Of a stretch of DNA of 64,000 bases, positions 44,563 through 55,119 are shown in pieces. Source of the DNA: Torymus aiolomorphi (lineage: Eukaryota > Arthropoda > Insecta > Hymenoptera > Torymidae); NCBI GenBank assembly GCA_036365515.1, contig CM070876.1, positions 136,106,894 to 136,170,893 on the forward strand, in the 5' to 3' direction. Position 1 is the stretch's first letter; every line of letters begins with the position of its first letter. The notes beneath the pieces are model-generated. The model was not told where the DNA came from, made no database searches, and worked only from the letters and a program-made list of their open reading frames with translations. The position numbers were made by a program, and so were the translations under genes.

Positions 44563-45330
44563 GATCAGCGGGAAAAATGCTATAGGTTTAACATAATATA
44601 TACATATATAACATCATTAGGTAGTTATAAGCTTTTAAAGAGAAACACCTTTTTTTTTAAATAACAAAATACCCGTTATAACTATAATTTTTTTTACGAA
44701 AATATAGTTATTTTGATTCTCTTTCGAATGCTGCCCATCCGATTCAGATACATAGAGCCGTTCTCGAGAAATTACGATTTGAAACAAATTTTAAGCTCAA
44801 ATATCTCTGAAATTCATTTGCTCAACAACTACGAAACTTAAGGGGGTGTCCATTCCTATGTTCTATGGAAAGATTGTGGTGGGTGGGAAGTGTGTTGGGT
44901 GTGTGGGTACGTATTAAGTACATTATTTAAAAAAGTTAAAATCTCAAATGCACTGTTGACGAGTGGTCAACTCAAGACATTGGAGTTACGTATACGTGCG
45001 AGACTAACATAAGCAAGTAAAAACAATGCACTGAGATAAATGATATATTCTACACAGGACATACTTGCAATATCAAGATAACTACTATATTTTATAGCAA
45101 AAATTCGACATTAAATAATTCGATTATTTAAATAATTTTTAAACCCAAATAGCCGGTTGATGCGAGTTCCACGCGTATAAGGAAGTCTCTTAGACGTGCC
45201 ACCTGATTATTTACTCACTGTAGTGATCCCCTATTCAGAATTCGCGAGAGAGCACTGGCCGCATATCTCCGACTTACTACTGGCGGATCATCACTTCGGA
45301 CAACCAGCGCGGATTTTGAAAGAAAAACGG
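44342..45330. repeat. Repeat R fragments with (TTTA)n
   Basis: 44350-44470 matches 46870-47010 (GTAGCTTCCTCAA, TTAATTAATTTTTAATAAC). A (TTTA)n run lies at about 44483-44562 and R-type sequence at 44600-44850. About 44870-45320 is unique, with no gene. Confidence 0.75.
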
Positions 45331-46860
45331 TAAAAAAATATTAACCTTGAATAGACGATTCTTTTACCTAAAGAATTTATACAATAAATATACAAACTTA
45401 ACATTTCCACAAAATTTCAAAACAATTAAAACATTTTTTTTCACTAGTTGTTTGCGACCAAGAAATTGACTTTGTAAAATACAAAAAATTTTCAATATCA
45501 AATATCTCAAAAAATAATCGTTCGATCTGGATGAAAATTAGCACACATATTATCTATGTCACATAAAAAATTATCTATAAATTTGGAGTTGATATATAAA
45601 GCCGTTCTCGAGAAATTCCGATTTGAAAAAAGGTTAAAAAAATTTTAACCTCAAATATCTCTGAAATTTATAGACCAATCATTTTGTCGAAAGAACACAA
45701 AGAATTTTGAAGTGATTACGTCAATTTTACGTCCGTAATCGTTAGACATACAAAACCCTTTTTTTTTTAATTTTCTAATTTTTTTCTCAAAAAATAACCA
45801 ACAGAATTGTTGATTAAAAGAAGTTACTGGCCTCATTACTATCAAAGTCGATGTCTTATTTAGTGGTGGGATTCATCAATAAAATATCAAAGTTTTTTTA
45901 TAGAGTGATATAAAAAAACTTTTGTGTTTTATTGATGAATCCCACCACTAAATAAGACATCGACTTTGGTAGTAATGAGGCCAGTAACTTCTTTTAATCA
46001 ACAAATTATTCTGAGTCTACCAGTAGCAGCTACAAAATTAAAACCAACAGAATTAATTAAAATTTTTACGATTATAGCTATTTATATTCTGCATTATCAT
46101 GATTTTTCTCAAAAAAATTGACTGTTTAGTTTGGGAGTTATAAGCTTTCTTAAAAAAAAAAAAAACACATTTTTGTTGACAACAAAAGAACCGTGATAGC
46201 TAAAAAATTATTTTTTTTTAGAAAATATAGATAATTTAATTCTCTTTCGAATGCTACCCATTCGATTCAGATAGATAAAGCCATTCTCGAGAAATTTCGA
46301 TTTCAAAAAAAGGTTAAAAAAATTTTTTTAATTTTAACCTCAATTATCTCTTAAATTTATGGACCAATGATTGTACGCAAAGAACTAGCCCGAGAACTAT
46401 CCAAAATCTACCTCTGCAAGGAATTTTAAAGCGATTAAGTTAATTTTACTCCCGTAATCGTTGGTCATACAAAACTCATTTTTTCATTTTTCAATTTTTT
46501 TCTAAAAAACTAACCAACAAAATGAATTAAAATTATTACAGATTATAGCTATTTATGTTCTGCATTATCATGATTTTTTTCAAAAAAATTGACCGTTCAG
46601 TTTGGGAGTTATAAGCTTTTAAAAAAAAAATACGTTTCGTTAATAACAAAAGAACCGTGATAGCTAGAAATTTTTTTTTTAGAAAATATAGTTAATTTAA
46701 TTCTTTTTCGAATGCTACCCTTCCGATTCAAATATTTCGATCCTATTATTAAAAAAAGCAAAAAACAATTTTATGAAAATTGAAAATTTGAAAAAAAAAA
46801 CAAAAACTTATCGGCCCAATCAAAAAACGGATGTTTGACCCGCAATCACAAAAAAAACCG
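45331..46860. repeat. Repeat R, about three units
   Basis: Units of about 480-540 bp with GAGTTATAAGC, AACAAAAGAACCGTGATAGCTA, TTCTCTTTCGAATGCTACCC, TTCTCGAGAAATT in order (for example near 46135-46320 and 46610-46740). Interrupted by the foldback at 45808-46005. Confidence 0.8.
45808..46005. mobile_element. ~200-bp near-perfect foldback
   Basis: Arms about 95 bp each (TTGATTAAAAGAAGTTACTG ... and its complement) with a tiny loop. It contains mirror copies of GTGGTGGGATTCATC. Probably a foldback-type MITE inside repeat R. Confidence 0.85.
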
Positions 46861-47069
46861 CTGCCAACTCATTGGCCCGTAGCTTCCTCAACCGTAATTT
46901 GTTGATTCCGTTAATTAATTTTTAATAACAAAATTTATAATTTTTTAAAAAATTTATTGCATAATTATAATTAAATTCATTTATGAATATTAAAAATTGT
47001 TAATTTTTAAATTTATTTATTTATTATATATTTATATCAAATTCATATAAATTTTGAGCTGATAAATAG

Positions 47070-48147
47070 TGTAACGCGTGCCTAGCCGCGATTCGAATCT
47101 ACTGCGCGAAGGTAGTGAGCGCGCGCGCGCAACTCCCGCGCAGCCGAATCGAGGCGCGCCGCGCGTAGCGAATCGGTCTCGCGACGCGTAAAATGCCCGT
47201 CATCCGTCGCGAAGCTGCTAACTTTTTCCCGCGAGAAAGAGGAGCCATCTTCGTGTCTGCCATCGCGCGTACAACATCTCCTCCGTGTCTCTCCCGAGTT
47301 TACTTTTCCGCGCCGTCATATCGTTTACTGTAAGACCCCGCGAATGTAGTGGAGGCGCCGCATATAGCGGATGCGCACAGTAGAGAGACAGAGAGAGAGC
47401 GACACCGCGTAGCGTGTGCCACGAGTGGAACGAGACTGCGAGCGAGGAGCCGGCAGCCAGCCCGCCTGCCGACCCAGTACAGCGAGCAAGAAAGAGAGAG
47501 AGCGCAACTGCGGTGCGAACGACAGGGAGCGAGAGAGAGTCGAGTGCACCGGCTGCTCCTTCCTAGCGTAAGTTTTCTACTCTCCTCTCGCAGGATCATT
47601 GTAAAGGCTCGCACGGAAATCGCCCCGTGCAAGCTTTCTGTGCCATGTACGTGCGGGTGTGTGTCAGCCCGCCGTACTTTAACACCGCGCGCTAAATTAG
47701 CAGCTTCGCCGCGCGCCGTATAGGTCGCGCGTTCGAATATTAACGGTCGCGCGCGAACTAACTAATTATTGTTCTAATCAGCACGTACGTGGTGCTTGTA
47801 GAGATTAATAATTTTAAATATACTGTGATATCTAGTGACTCGTCGCGTTGTTCATTACAACCTGTCCTTCTCCCGGATACCGCCGCCTCCGCGGGAAAAC
47901 GACTCCGCCGGTCGTTTGCATATCTGAGTATAGCGGCCGCGCGCTTTACTTCTCGAGCGCGCGCTTTTCATTCAGCGATCCAATTAGTTGGAAAGCGAAG
48001 TTCGTGTGAGATCTTCGCGTTGTTTTCGGGATTCCAGGAGCAGATCCCCGGGCAAGTCATTTTAGTCTGGCACCCGCGGCACCGTGTTCTAGGGCATCGC
48101 TGGCCTGTGGCTTGTTGGGATTTTCCCCCACTAGCCATCCTGTTACA
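47070..48147. mobile_element. Solo LTR with 4-bp duplication
   Basis: Begins TGTAACGCG and ends CTGTTACA (TG...CA with inverted TGTAAC/GTTACA), flanked by ATAG on both sides (47066-47069, 48148-48151). It is 1,078 bp, CpG-rich, with no internal gene. The 4-bp duplication fits Gypsy-type insertion. The frames seen inside (for example 47300-47723) are not genes. Confidence 0.85.
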
Positions 48148-48151
48148 ATAG

Positions 48152-49021
48152 TTATCATTTGAAATAGAAGTAAAATATCTATATTTTATAATAAAACAAA
48201 TAGCTGTCACGGTTGTTTTGTTATTAACAAAAACGTGTTTTTTTTTATATTTCATAATTCATATTTTTTAAGAAAAAAAAATTTATAGCTATCATTGTTC
48301 TTTTGTTATTAACAAAAACGTGTTTTTTTAAAAAAGTTCATAACTCCCAAATAAATTATAATAATGCAGAATATAATGCATTGATAATGCATAATTCATA
48401 ATTATAATAGATTATAATAGATATACTATATACTTTTATAATATACTGATGATAACATCATTGGAGTTATGAGTTTAAAAAAAAAAAAAAACGTTTTTGT
48501 TTTTGATGATAACTAAAGAACCGTGATAGATAGAAAATTAATTTTTTTAGAAAATATAGGTATTTTAATTCTCTTTCGAATGCCACCCACTCCATTCAGA
48601 TACATATAGCCGTTCTCGAGAAATTACGATTTAAAAAAAATGTCAAAAAATTTTTAACCTCAAATATCTCTGAAATTTATGGACCATTCATTTTGCCCAA
48701 AGAACTCGACCGAGAACTACAAAAAATCTACCTCTAAAAGGAATTTTGAAGCCATTAAGTTAATTTTACTCTTGTAATCGATGGACATACAAAACTGATT
48801 TTTTTCATTTTTCAATTTTTTACTCAAAATCTAGCCTACAGAATGTATTCCAATTTTAACAGATTATAGCTATTTTATTCTGTATTATCATGATTTTTCT
48901 TAAAAAAATTGACCGTTAAGTTTAGGAGTTATAAGCTTCTAAAAAAAACATGTTTTTGTTAATAACAAAAGAACCGTGATAGCTAGAAACTTTTTTTTTT
49001 TAGAAAATATAGGTATTTTAA
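48152..49021. repeat. Repeat R units
   Basis: Same ordered words as other R copies (AACAAAAGAACCGTGATAG, CTCTTTCGAATGCCACCC, TTCTCGAGAAATTACG). Confidence 0.78.
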
Positions 49022-49790
49022 TTAAAACACGGTTTTATCGAAAAAATTTTTTTATTTTTGATCGAAATTTCCGTACCGAAACAGAATTGATCCGTGAGTC
49101 TAACCAGTGAAAGTTGTGGAGTAATTACCTATACTTTGAAGTGGCATAGGTCTGAAATCGAATTTCAAAATAGCGGCCACGGGAATGGTGATTTTTCAGC
49201 AAAAATCTCATAAAATACTTCGCAATTTTTTTTTCTAGAAAAGGATTAACTTTGCAAAAATTTTTTTATAGATTAGAAAGTATTTAGAATTATTCAAAGA
49301 ATATGTGGAAATTTTTTCAGAATTTTTCGCATAATTTTTGGATTTTCGGAATTAGCCATTTTTCAAAAATCCAAATATGATCTAGAAAAATTCTGAAAAA
49401 ATTTCCACGTGTTCTTTGACTAATTTTAAGCACATTTGTTGTATAACATTTTTTTGCAAAGTTTTCGACAAAAAAAATCGCAAAGTATTTGTAACCAATT
49501 TGCTACCATATGGTTTGCTTAACAGCGATTATTAATTTGTATATAATCCTTGATCCTTTTCGAAAAAAAGAATCGCAAAGTATTTTATGAGATATTCGCT
49601 GAAAAATAACCATTCCCGTGGCCGCCATTTTGAAATTCGATTTTAAACCAATGCCACTACAAAGTATAGGTAATTACTCCACACCTTTCACTGGTAAGAC
49701 TCACGGATCAGTTCTGTTTGGGTACGAAAATTTCGACCAAAAAGAAAGTTTTTTCGAGAAAACCGTCTTTTTTTGACTAAAATGGCTTAT
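49022..49790. mobile_element. ~770-bp foldback element
   Basis: The outer arms (about 49022-49260 and 49550-49790) are inverted copies with GATCCGTGAGTCT, GGAGTAATTACCTATACTTTG and GGCCACGGGAATGG. An inner second dyad has GGAAATTTTTTCAGAATTTTTC. No gene. Confidence 0.82.
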
Positions 49791-50060
49791 AATTTTGTAA
49801 ATATTGTTGGTATTACAATTTTGAGGACGGATTCTGAAAGTACATAAAATTTTACGTCAGAAATCATATTCCTGAAGTTTTTTAATCACTTGAAAGATAA
49901 AAAGTTATCGTATCGAAAATCAGACCAAAATTTGGGAGTTCCGGGCCGAAACGGGTTAAGTATGCTAAAATTCTAAAAATCCCATATTTTCGCGGAGTCT
50001 TTATGCGAAATGGCTTACCTGCAATCGGGCCTCGTGATCGTGAATCAGCTATTCTTATCA
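49791..50060. other. Spacer before Polinton B 3' genes
   Basis: AT-rich, no gene recognised. Confidence 0.5.
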
Positions 50061-50064
50061 GTAG

Positions 50065-50264
50065 TATATCTCAAACGTGGAGACGATGCAGTTTACTTTG
50101 ATAGTTTCGGAGATGTTCAACCACCTATTGATTTGATGCTTTATCTGCAAGTGAGTGGAGTTAAATACAATCATGAGAGATATCAAGATTACAATACATT
50201 CAACTGCGGTCACCTCTGCCTCAAGTTCGTATATAACAAGCTAGGCCGGGCTATACAAAGGTGA
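50065..50264 (+). pseudogene. Polinton copy B adenain-type protease, C-terminal part
   Basis: VVYLKRGDDAVYFDSFGD (catalytic acidic region) and YQDYNTFNCGHLCLKFVYN (catalytic Cys in CGHLC). The N-terminal half with the catalytic His is missing; the frame starts at a junction near 50065. It is a different sublineage from the copy A protease (FNCGHLC versus DVCGQYC). Confidence 0.85.
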
Positions 50265-50298
50265 GCGCAATGATAGTTTAATCATTCTACATTGAATA

Positions 50299-50971
50299 GT
50301 CATGGAGAATTCATTGACGGTAATTCATCAGTTCTCGAGGTACACTATTTTCCACCTATTGAACTTTCATCAAACAAAAATTACATTCTTGGTTTAATTG
50401 AACTTTTAACCTTCAATTCTATATCAAATATCGATACAGGCAATAATAAGTTTTACGTGGGTAAAGAAGAATTATTTTTACCAACTGGTAGGTACGAGAT
50501 AGAGGACATAGCAAATTTTCTCCGTGAAACTTTAGCACCGAAAGGTATTTCATTCAGTCTGAAGCCAAACAATAATACACTTCGTAGTGTTATTAAGTGC
50601 AGTCAGCCTATTAATTTTCATTTTCAAGATTCTATTGGTCAACTACTTGGCTTCACCAAACGTGTTCTAGAAGCTAATTTCATGCATAATTCAGATTTGC
50701 CTGTAACTATCCTCAAGATCAACGCGTTGCGAGTCGAGTGTAATATTACTTCAGGCGCATATATAAACGGTTCTAAGGTTCATACGATACACGAATTCTT
50801 TCCAGCAGTACCGCCAGGATATAAGATCATTGAAGTACCCTCGCAAGTTATTTACCTTCCAGTTACAGTTAAAAGCATAGATCACATATACGTATAATCG
50901 ATCAAGACGGATGTTTAGTTAATTTTCAAGGAGAAGTAATCACAATCAGGCTTCACATCAAGCAAGTGTGA
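50299..50971 (+). pseudogene. Polinton copy B penton-like protein
   Basis: HYFPPIELSSNKNYILGLIEL, NSISNIDTGNNKFYVG, PTGRYEIEDIANFLRETL, NNNTLRSVIKCS, SIGQLLGFTKRVL, LRVECNITSGAYINGS, HTIHEFFPAVPPGYKIIEVP. I recognise this as a recurrent insect Polinton protein usually interpreted as the penton. The last 20-25 codons (IDQDGCLVNFQGEVITIRLH) are in another frame after a shift near 50895. About 220 codons. Confidence 0.82.
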
Positions 50972-51179
50972 TGGGAATCGTTTACAACAGCAAGGTCGGT
51001 AGGGACTATTAAAGAGCTCAACATGCCGACAGCCCTTCAGTCGTCAGCGAGCAAGCAGAGCGCTAACACGGCAAAACATTCAGTTCCTGAAAAGTCTCGG
51101 TCTAGGAGTCGTCGTTGGTGGAAAATAACCTGTATTTTTTCTGTTGCTAACAAAAAGATGGAAAAATTGGAAACATTCA

Positions 51180-52316
51180 GTCACCTGTAATATTTGATGA
51201 GTCAGTTGCTCACTACGAACTTCACGCACATCAGCCCTACACCGCGTCATCGTTTAGAAACAGCGATGAAATTCGCATCGTCATTTCATATCAGGATTTA
51301 TGTCTTCTACCATCACGAAGTTCACTAGATGTACGTGGCAAATTAGTTAAACCGGATGGTACAGCACTCCAACGTTCTATATTAGTCAACAACGCCATCT
51401 GTCATATGTTTGAAGAAATCAGATATGAGATCAATACTATTGAAATTGATAAATGTAAAAATGTAGGGTTAACTACTCTCATGAAAGAATGGGTTTCTCT
51501 CAATCCTAGTAAAAAATTGGTCATCGAGAATGCTTGCTGGCTGGATGTAGAGGAAACGCAAAAACTTACCAACGATAATGGTTACTTCGACCTGTCGATA
51601 CCTCTCTGCATGATTCTTGGATTTGCCAAAGATTATAGAAAAATTTTAGTAAATGTTAAATATGAACTCATACTCACTAGATCAAGACATGATATCAATG
51701 CCATAATACAAACAGCAGGAGCAGATCATATTTATGAAGAATTTAAAATTAACCTAACGAAGATAGAGTGGTTGATGCCATACATATTTCTCTCCGATAA
51801 GCGAAAGATTCCTCGATTCAATTACATTGAGAAAAACAGATCTGTGGTTATGAGTTATCGCAGTTGAGAATTCTACGAATATCCCCTCCTTCCATCTTCT
51901 TCGATACACATTTGGACTGTCAAAACATCCAATCAGTTGGAAAAGCCGCGCTTCATTATTCTTGCTTTTCAAAAGGATAGAAAATCTTGAAGGCAGGTAA
52001 ACGCGAGTCAATTCGATTATTGTCACTTAAGTAATGTTAAACTCTTTTTAAATTCGCAATGTTACCCGTATGGAAATTTAAATTTAAATATAGATCGTAA
52101 CCAGTACGCTGTACTGTATGATATGTATGCAAATACCTTTGATAGTGATCGATGTTCCAAACAAAACGAATCTTTGAAAAACGCTCCCGTGGACGTGCGT
52201 TTGGAATTTGAATCGAGACATAATTTTCCTGCTGGAACGTCCACGTATTATCTCATTCTACACGACTGTATCGGTCAGTATAGTCCTGTCAGTGGTGTCG
52301 TAAAGAAGCTTGTGTA
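51180..52316 (+). pseudogene. Polinton copy B major capsid protein, broken
   Basis: All in frame 1: VIFDESVAHYELHAHQPY, IRIVISYQDLCLLPSRSSLDV, CHMFEEIRYEINTIEID, LDLSIPLCM-type strand (YFDLSIPLCMILGFA), IEWLMPYIFLSDKRK, TGA at 51865, QLEKPRFIILAFQ, TGA at 51988, NVKLFLNSQCYPYGNLNLNID, YAVLYDMYANTF, then SKQNESLKNAPVDVRLEFES and GTSTYYLILHD. Between YANTF and SKQNES about 20-30 residues found in relatives are absent. This is the insect-type double jelly-roll capsid, not close to that of copy A. Confidence 0.85.
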
Positions 52317-52337
52317 AAAATGAAATAAATCGTCGAT

Positions 52338-52800
52338 ATGCAGGGCTTCAAACAGCCTGGTAATGATTTCGTTTTGGAAGAACTGGCAATAGTTGCTTTG
52401 GATGATGAAGCCCAACCTCTAGTATTTTTATTCAAGGAACCTTTTCCTTGGAAACGACTCACCGATAAGTATAAGGGAGAAAATACTTGGCTAAAGAAGT
52501 TCTATCACTGTATTTCTTGGAAATCAAGTTATCGTCCCTACACCGACATCGAAAGTGTTCTTCGAGAATGTCTGCATGATGCTACTCAGGTACTCGTTAT
52601 GGGCTCCATCTAGAAAAAAATGGCACAAGCGATTCAAATTCAACGTTCACGATGTAACGGAGATGGGTTTTCCACCGCTGGACAAGATCAAGCTTCTGAC
52701 AGTTTGCCCAAACCATGAGGGTGCCTAGAAAACCAGCAGCGCTCTTCATAACGTTAAACTTCTCAAAAGTAGATGCTCCATTCATATCCCTGACGTCGTA
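52338..52800 (+). pseudogene. Conserved Polinton protein, unknown function (copy B)
   Basis: ATG 52338 gives QGFKQPGNDFVLEELAIVAL, LFKEPFPWKRLTDKYK, HCISWKSSYRPY, then a shift near 52610 and WHKRFKFNVHDV, GFPPLDKIKLLTVCPNHEG, a TAG, and ALHNVKLL. It matches the copy A gene at 14633-15260 in order and motif type (IAVVAL; WLMF; CPPFDKL; CMHH...CALNHA). Function unknown; a nuclease-like fold is only a possibility. Confidence 0.75.
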
Positions 52801-52912
52801 CGAGATGGATCAGTATACTGCAGTATACACTAGTATAAAGATGTGAAACCAGTAAGCATCTGTTCTCAAGACAGCGCCATCTCTTACAAACGGGTAGAAC
52901 TTTGTTGTACAC
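52801..52912. other. Spacer right of Polinton B
   Basis: Short; contains TATACTGCAGTATACACTAGTATA, with local dyad symmetry, near 52813-52837. No terminus with a 6-bp duplication was found. Confidence 0.4.
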
Positions 52913-55119
52913 CTAATATTTTTTAGATATTTTATTTTTATAACTATCTTTGTTTTTCTGCTTCATTGTTTTTACTTCAGTAAGGGGATGATCAGTGGTC
53001 TTTGGTGTCAAACAATGTACTTTATCATTACACGCTTCTTTAATCCATAAATGAGTTTTTTGAATTCCAGGATACTTAGGAGTACCAAACCAATCAACAT
53101 TTTTTACTTTTCTAAACTCTTCTACGTCAACGTCTTTTAAATGTATTATTGTCGTTGCAACTATATATTTTTGAGCGTGCTCTACAAAATCATTAGCATT
53201 TTGAATGAATTTTTCATGGGCCTCTCGAGGATTATGCGAAGTAGTATAATGCTTTATAAGTCCACCCACACCATCTACAGCTCCTTTGCCGTGCCCAGTA
53301 GCAGAGAACAACCATTTTACATCAAATGGTGCTCGATTTCATATAATTGAAAGCAATTTTTAAAGTGGCTAGCGGCGCCATCTGATACAATGGTAATTTT
53401 TTTTATTACATCACAACAATTGTCTTACAAGTAGGTTATAATTTTTTGTACTGCAAGCAAATCATACGCTGTATCATGTTTTCGGTCATCATTTATGACT
53501 GCGAAATTTTGTGTCAAATCCCCTTGATAAGACACTGCTGTGAAAATAGAAATTTAATCATTAACCCAATAATTTCCTTGAACAGCTTTATTCTGAATCA
53601 CAGCCCAATTTTCAGCGAAATCTATTTGAAGAACTAAATGATATGTGTCTTTTTTAGCATTTTCTCTTTCTGCCTTTATATCTTTGCATTGTATATTTTG
53701 TACATACATGTGCGTACTCACCTTCGTGGTCCAAACTGAAAGTTCATCTTTAAAAGCAGAAATTTACACTGTTTTTTTAATCAAGTTACCATTATCCCAC
53801 AAAGCATATGTAATTTCTTCTGTGCCTTCTATATCTTGCAGTTTTAGAATATGAAACGTAATTCCGTTACTGCCTGGACAAATTTTACATTCTTGTAAAT
53901 AACATAAATCAGATGGCTCAAAACACATTGTTGCGTTTATTGTTTCTGACCGAATTTCATTCAACTCTGTAACGTTACTCCCTCTGAAATTAATTAAGCT
54001 TGTAAGAAATAAATTATAATTTGCGCAATAGATACAGAGACAAACTTCTTTGATTGGGCTAAGTAAGACATATTTTGGTCGTAACTATAAAACTTCGATT
54101 TACCAATTCTGAATTCGGGGTAATCATTTTTAAATGCTTCATACATTGCTTTCAGACTTCGAGTAAGAAAACGTTTAACTTTCTTCTCTTGTTTATCATT
54201 TATTTTAACGGTAATAACGTCACTCATGTTAGGGCTCTGTCTTGAACAATTTAAATCGTCATTTATATAATATTCCATAACAATTTTTTCGGTCCTTTCG
54301 TCAATTGGATGGCCTGCGTACGCTTCTGGTTCCGAATAAACTCCCTTTTCTTGTGCAAGACTTCTCACTCTTTCTATCATGTACATTGTTATGTCTGGAA
54401 ATGAGGATGAAATTTCGTTTTTCGTTAATGATGAGTAAGTTAAGGTAGCAAAGTCAGAATTTTTATTTTTTCTGATACCATAGAACACTTTTGCAAGGGT
54501 AAACCAACATCTTGTACTCATTCTGTACAACAGCATGCAGTTGATTCGTTTGCTTTTATGGAAACGTCATAAACATTGTTCAACTTCACATTGAGGGCAT
54601 TAGACAATGTTGAAAGTATTTTTTTTTCTTCTTTTTTACGTAATTTTCAATTGATTTTCCCGTTCAAGATTTTTTCTCTTAAGGGGCGATACAGAACCTA
54701 AGAAAGATGTACTTATTTCATTATTAAATTCTCTGATGCGTTCTGGAGTACTTGGTAAAAAATCTTCATCTTTATCGACTACGTTGCCGGCAACTTCATT
54801 ATCCGTTATAAATTCATTGTCAGTGCTCTTCACCAATTCTAAAGCACGATTGTAACAATCTTTACACAGACATGTAGAGGGTGTTAAAGGTAAATCAAGA
54901 TAAAGGTGCTTCAATGGATGAGCAAGATCCTAGTTGTTTGAAACGTACGGAATTAGATTTGAAACAGATTTTTCTGTGCTTATGTAAAAAATCTCCACAT
55001 TTTATTCTCTTCGTTGAATAATTTTGAGACATCGTAGATAAGTTAATAAGGTGGAAATATGTAATCATTTTCAAACGGATGATAGTTTTAAAAAAGATTA
55101 GATGTGTGATATATAGCAT
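52913..55119 (-). pseudogene. Unclassified transposon-type gene (DDE-like?), broken
   Basis: On -, pieces in order: KIKCGDFLHKHRK (55.0 kb), CLCKDCYNRALELVKST, MLLYRMSTRCWFTLAK, VMEYYINDDLNCSRQSPNMSD, KRFLTRSLKAMYEAFK, FRIGKSKFYSY, QECKICPGSNG, then VLQIDFAENWAV (53.6 kb), ISIFTAVSYQGDL, IVSDGAASHFKNCFQLYE and LFSATGHGKGAVDGVGG. I know this series from repeat-associated proteins in insects. The IDFAENW, SDGAASHFK and GHGKGAVDG motifs could supply three acidic residues of a DDE nuclease; this is inference. At least one stop near 53550 and several shifts make it non-functional. Confidence 0.65.

Noticed and set aside
47300..47723. 110-124-codon frames on both strands
   Set aside because: Inside the CpG-rich solo LTR; biased composition, no family.
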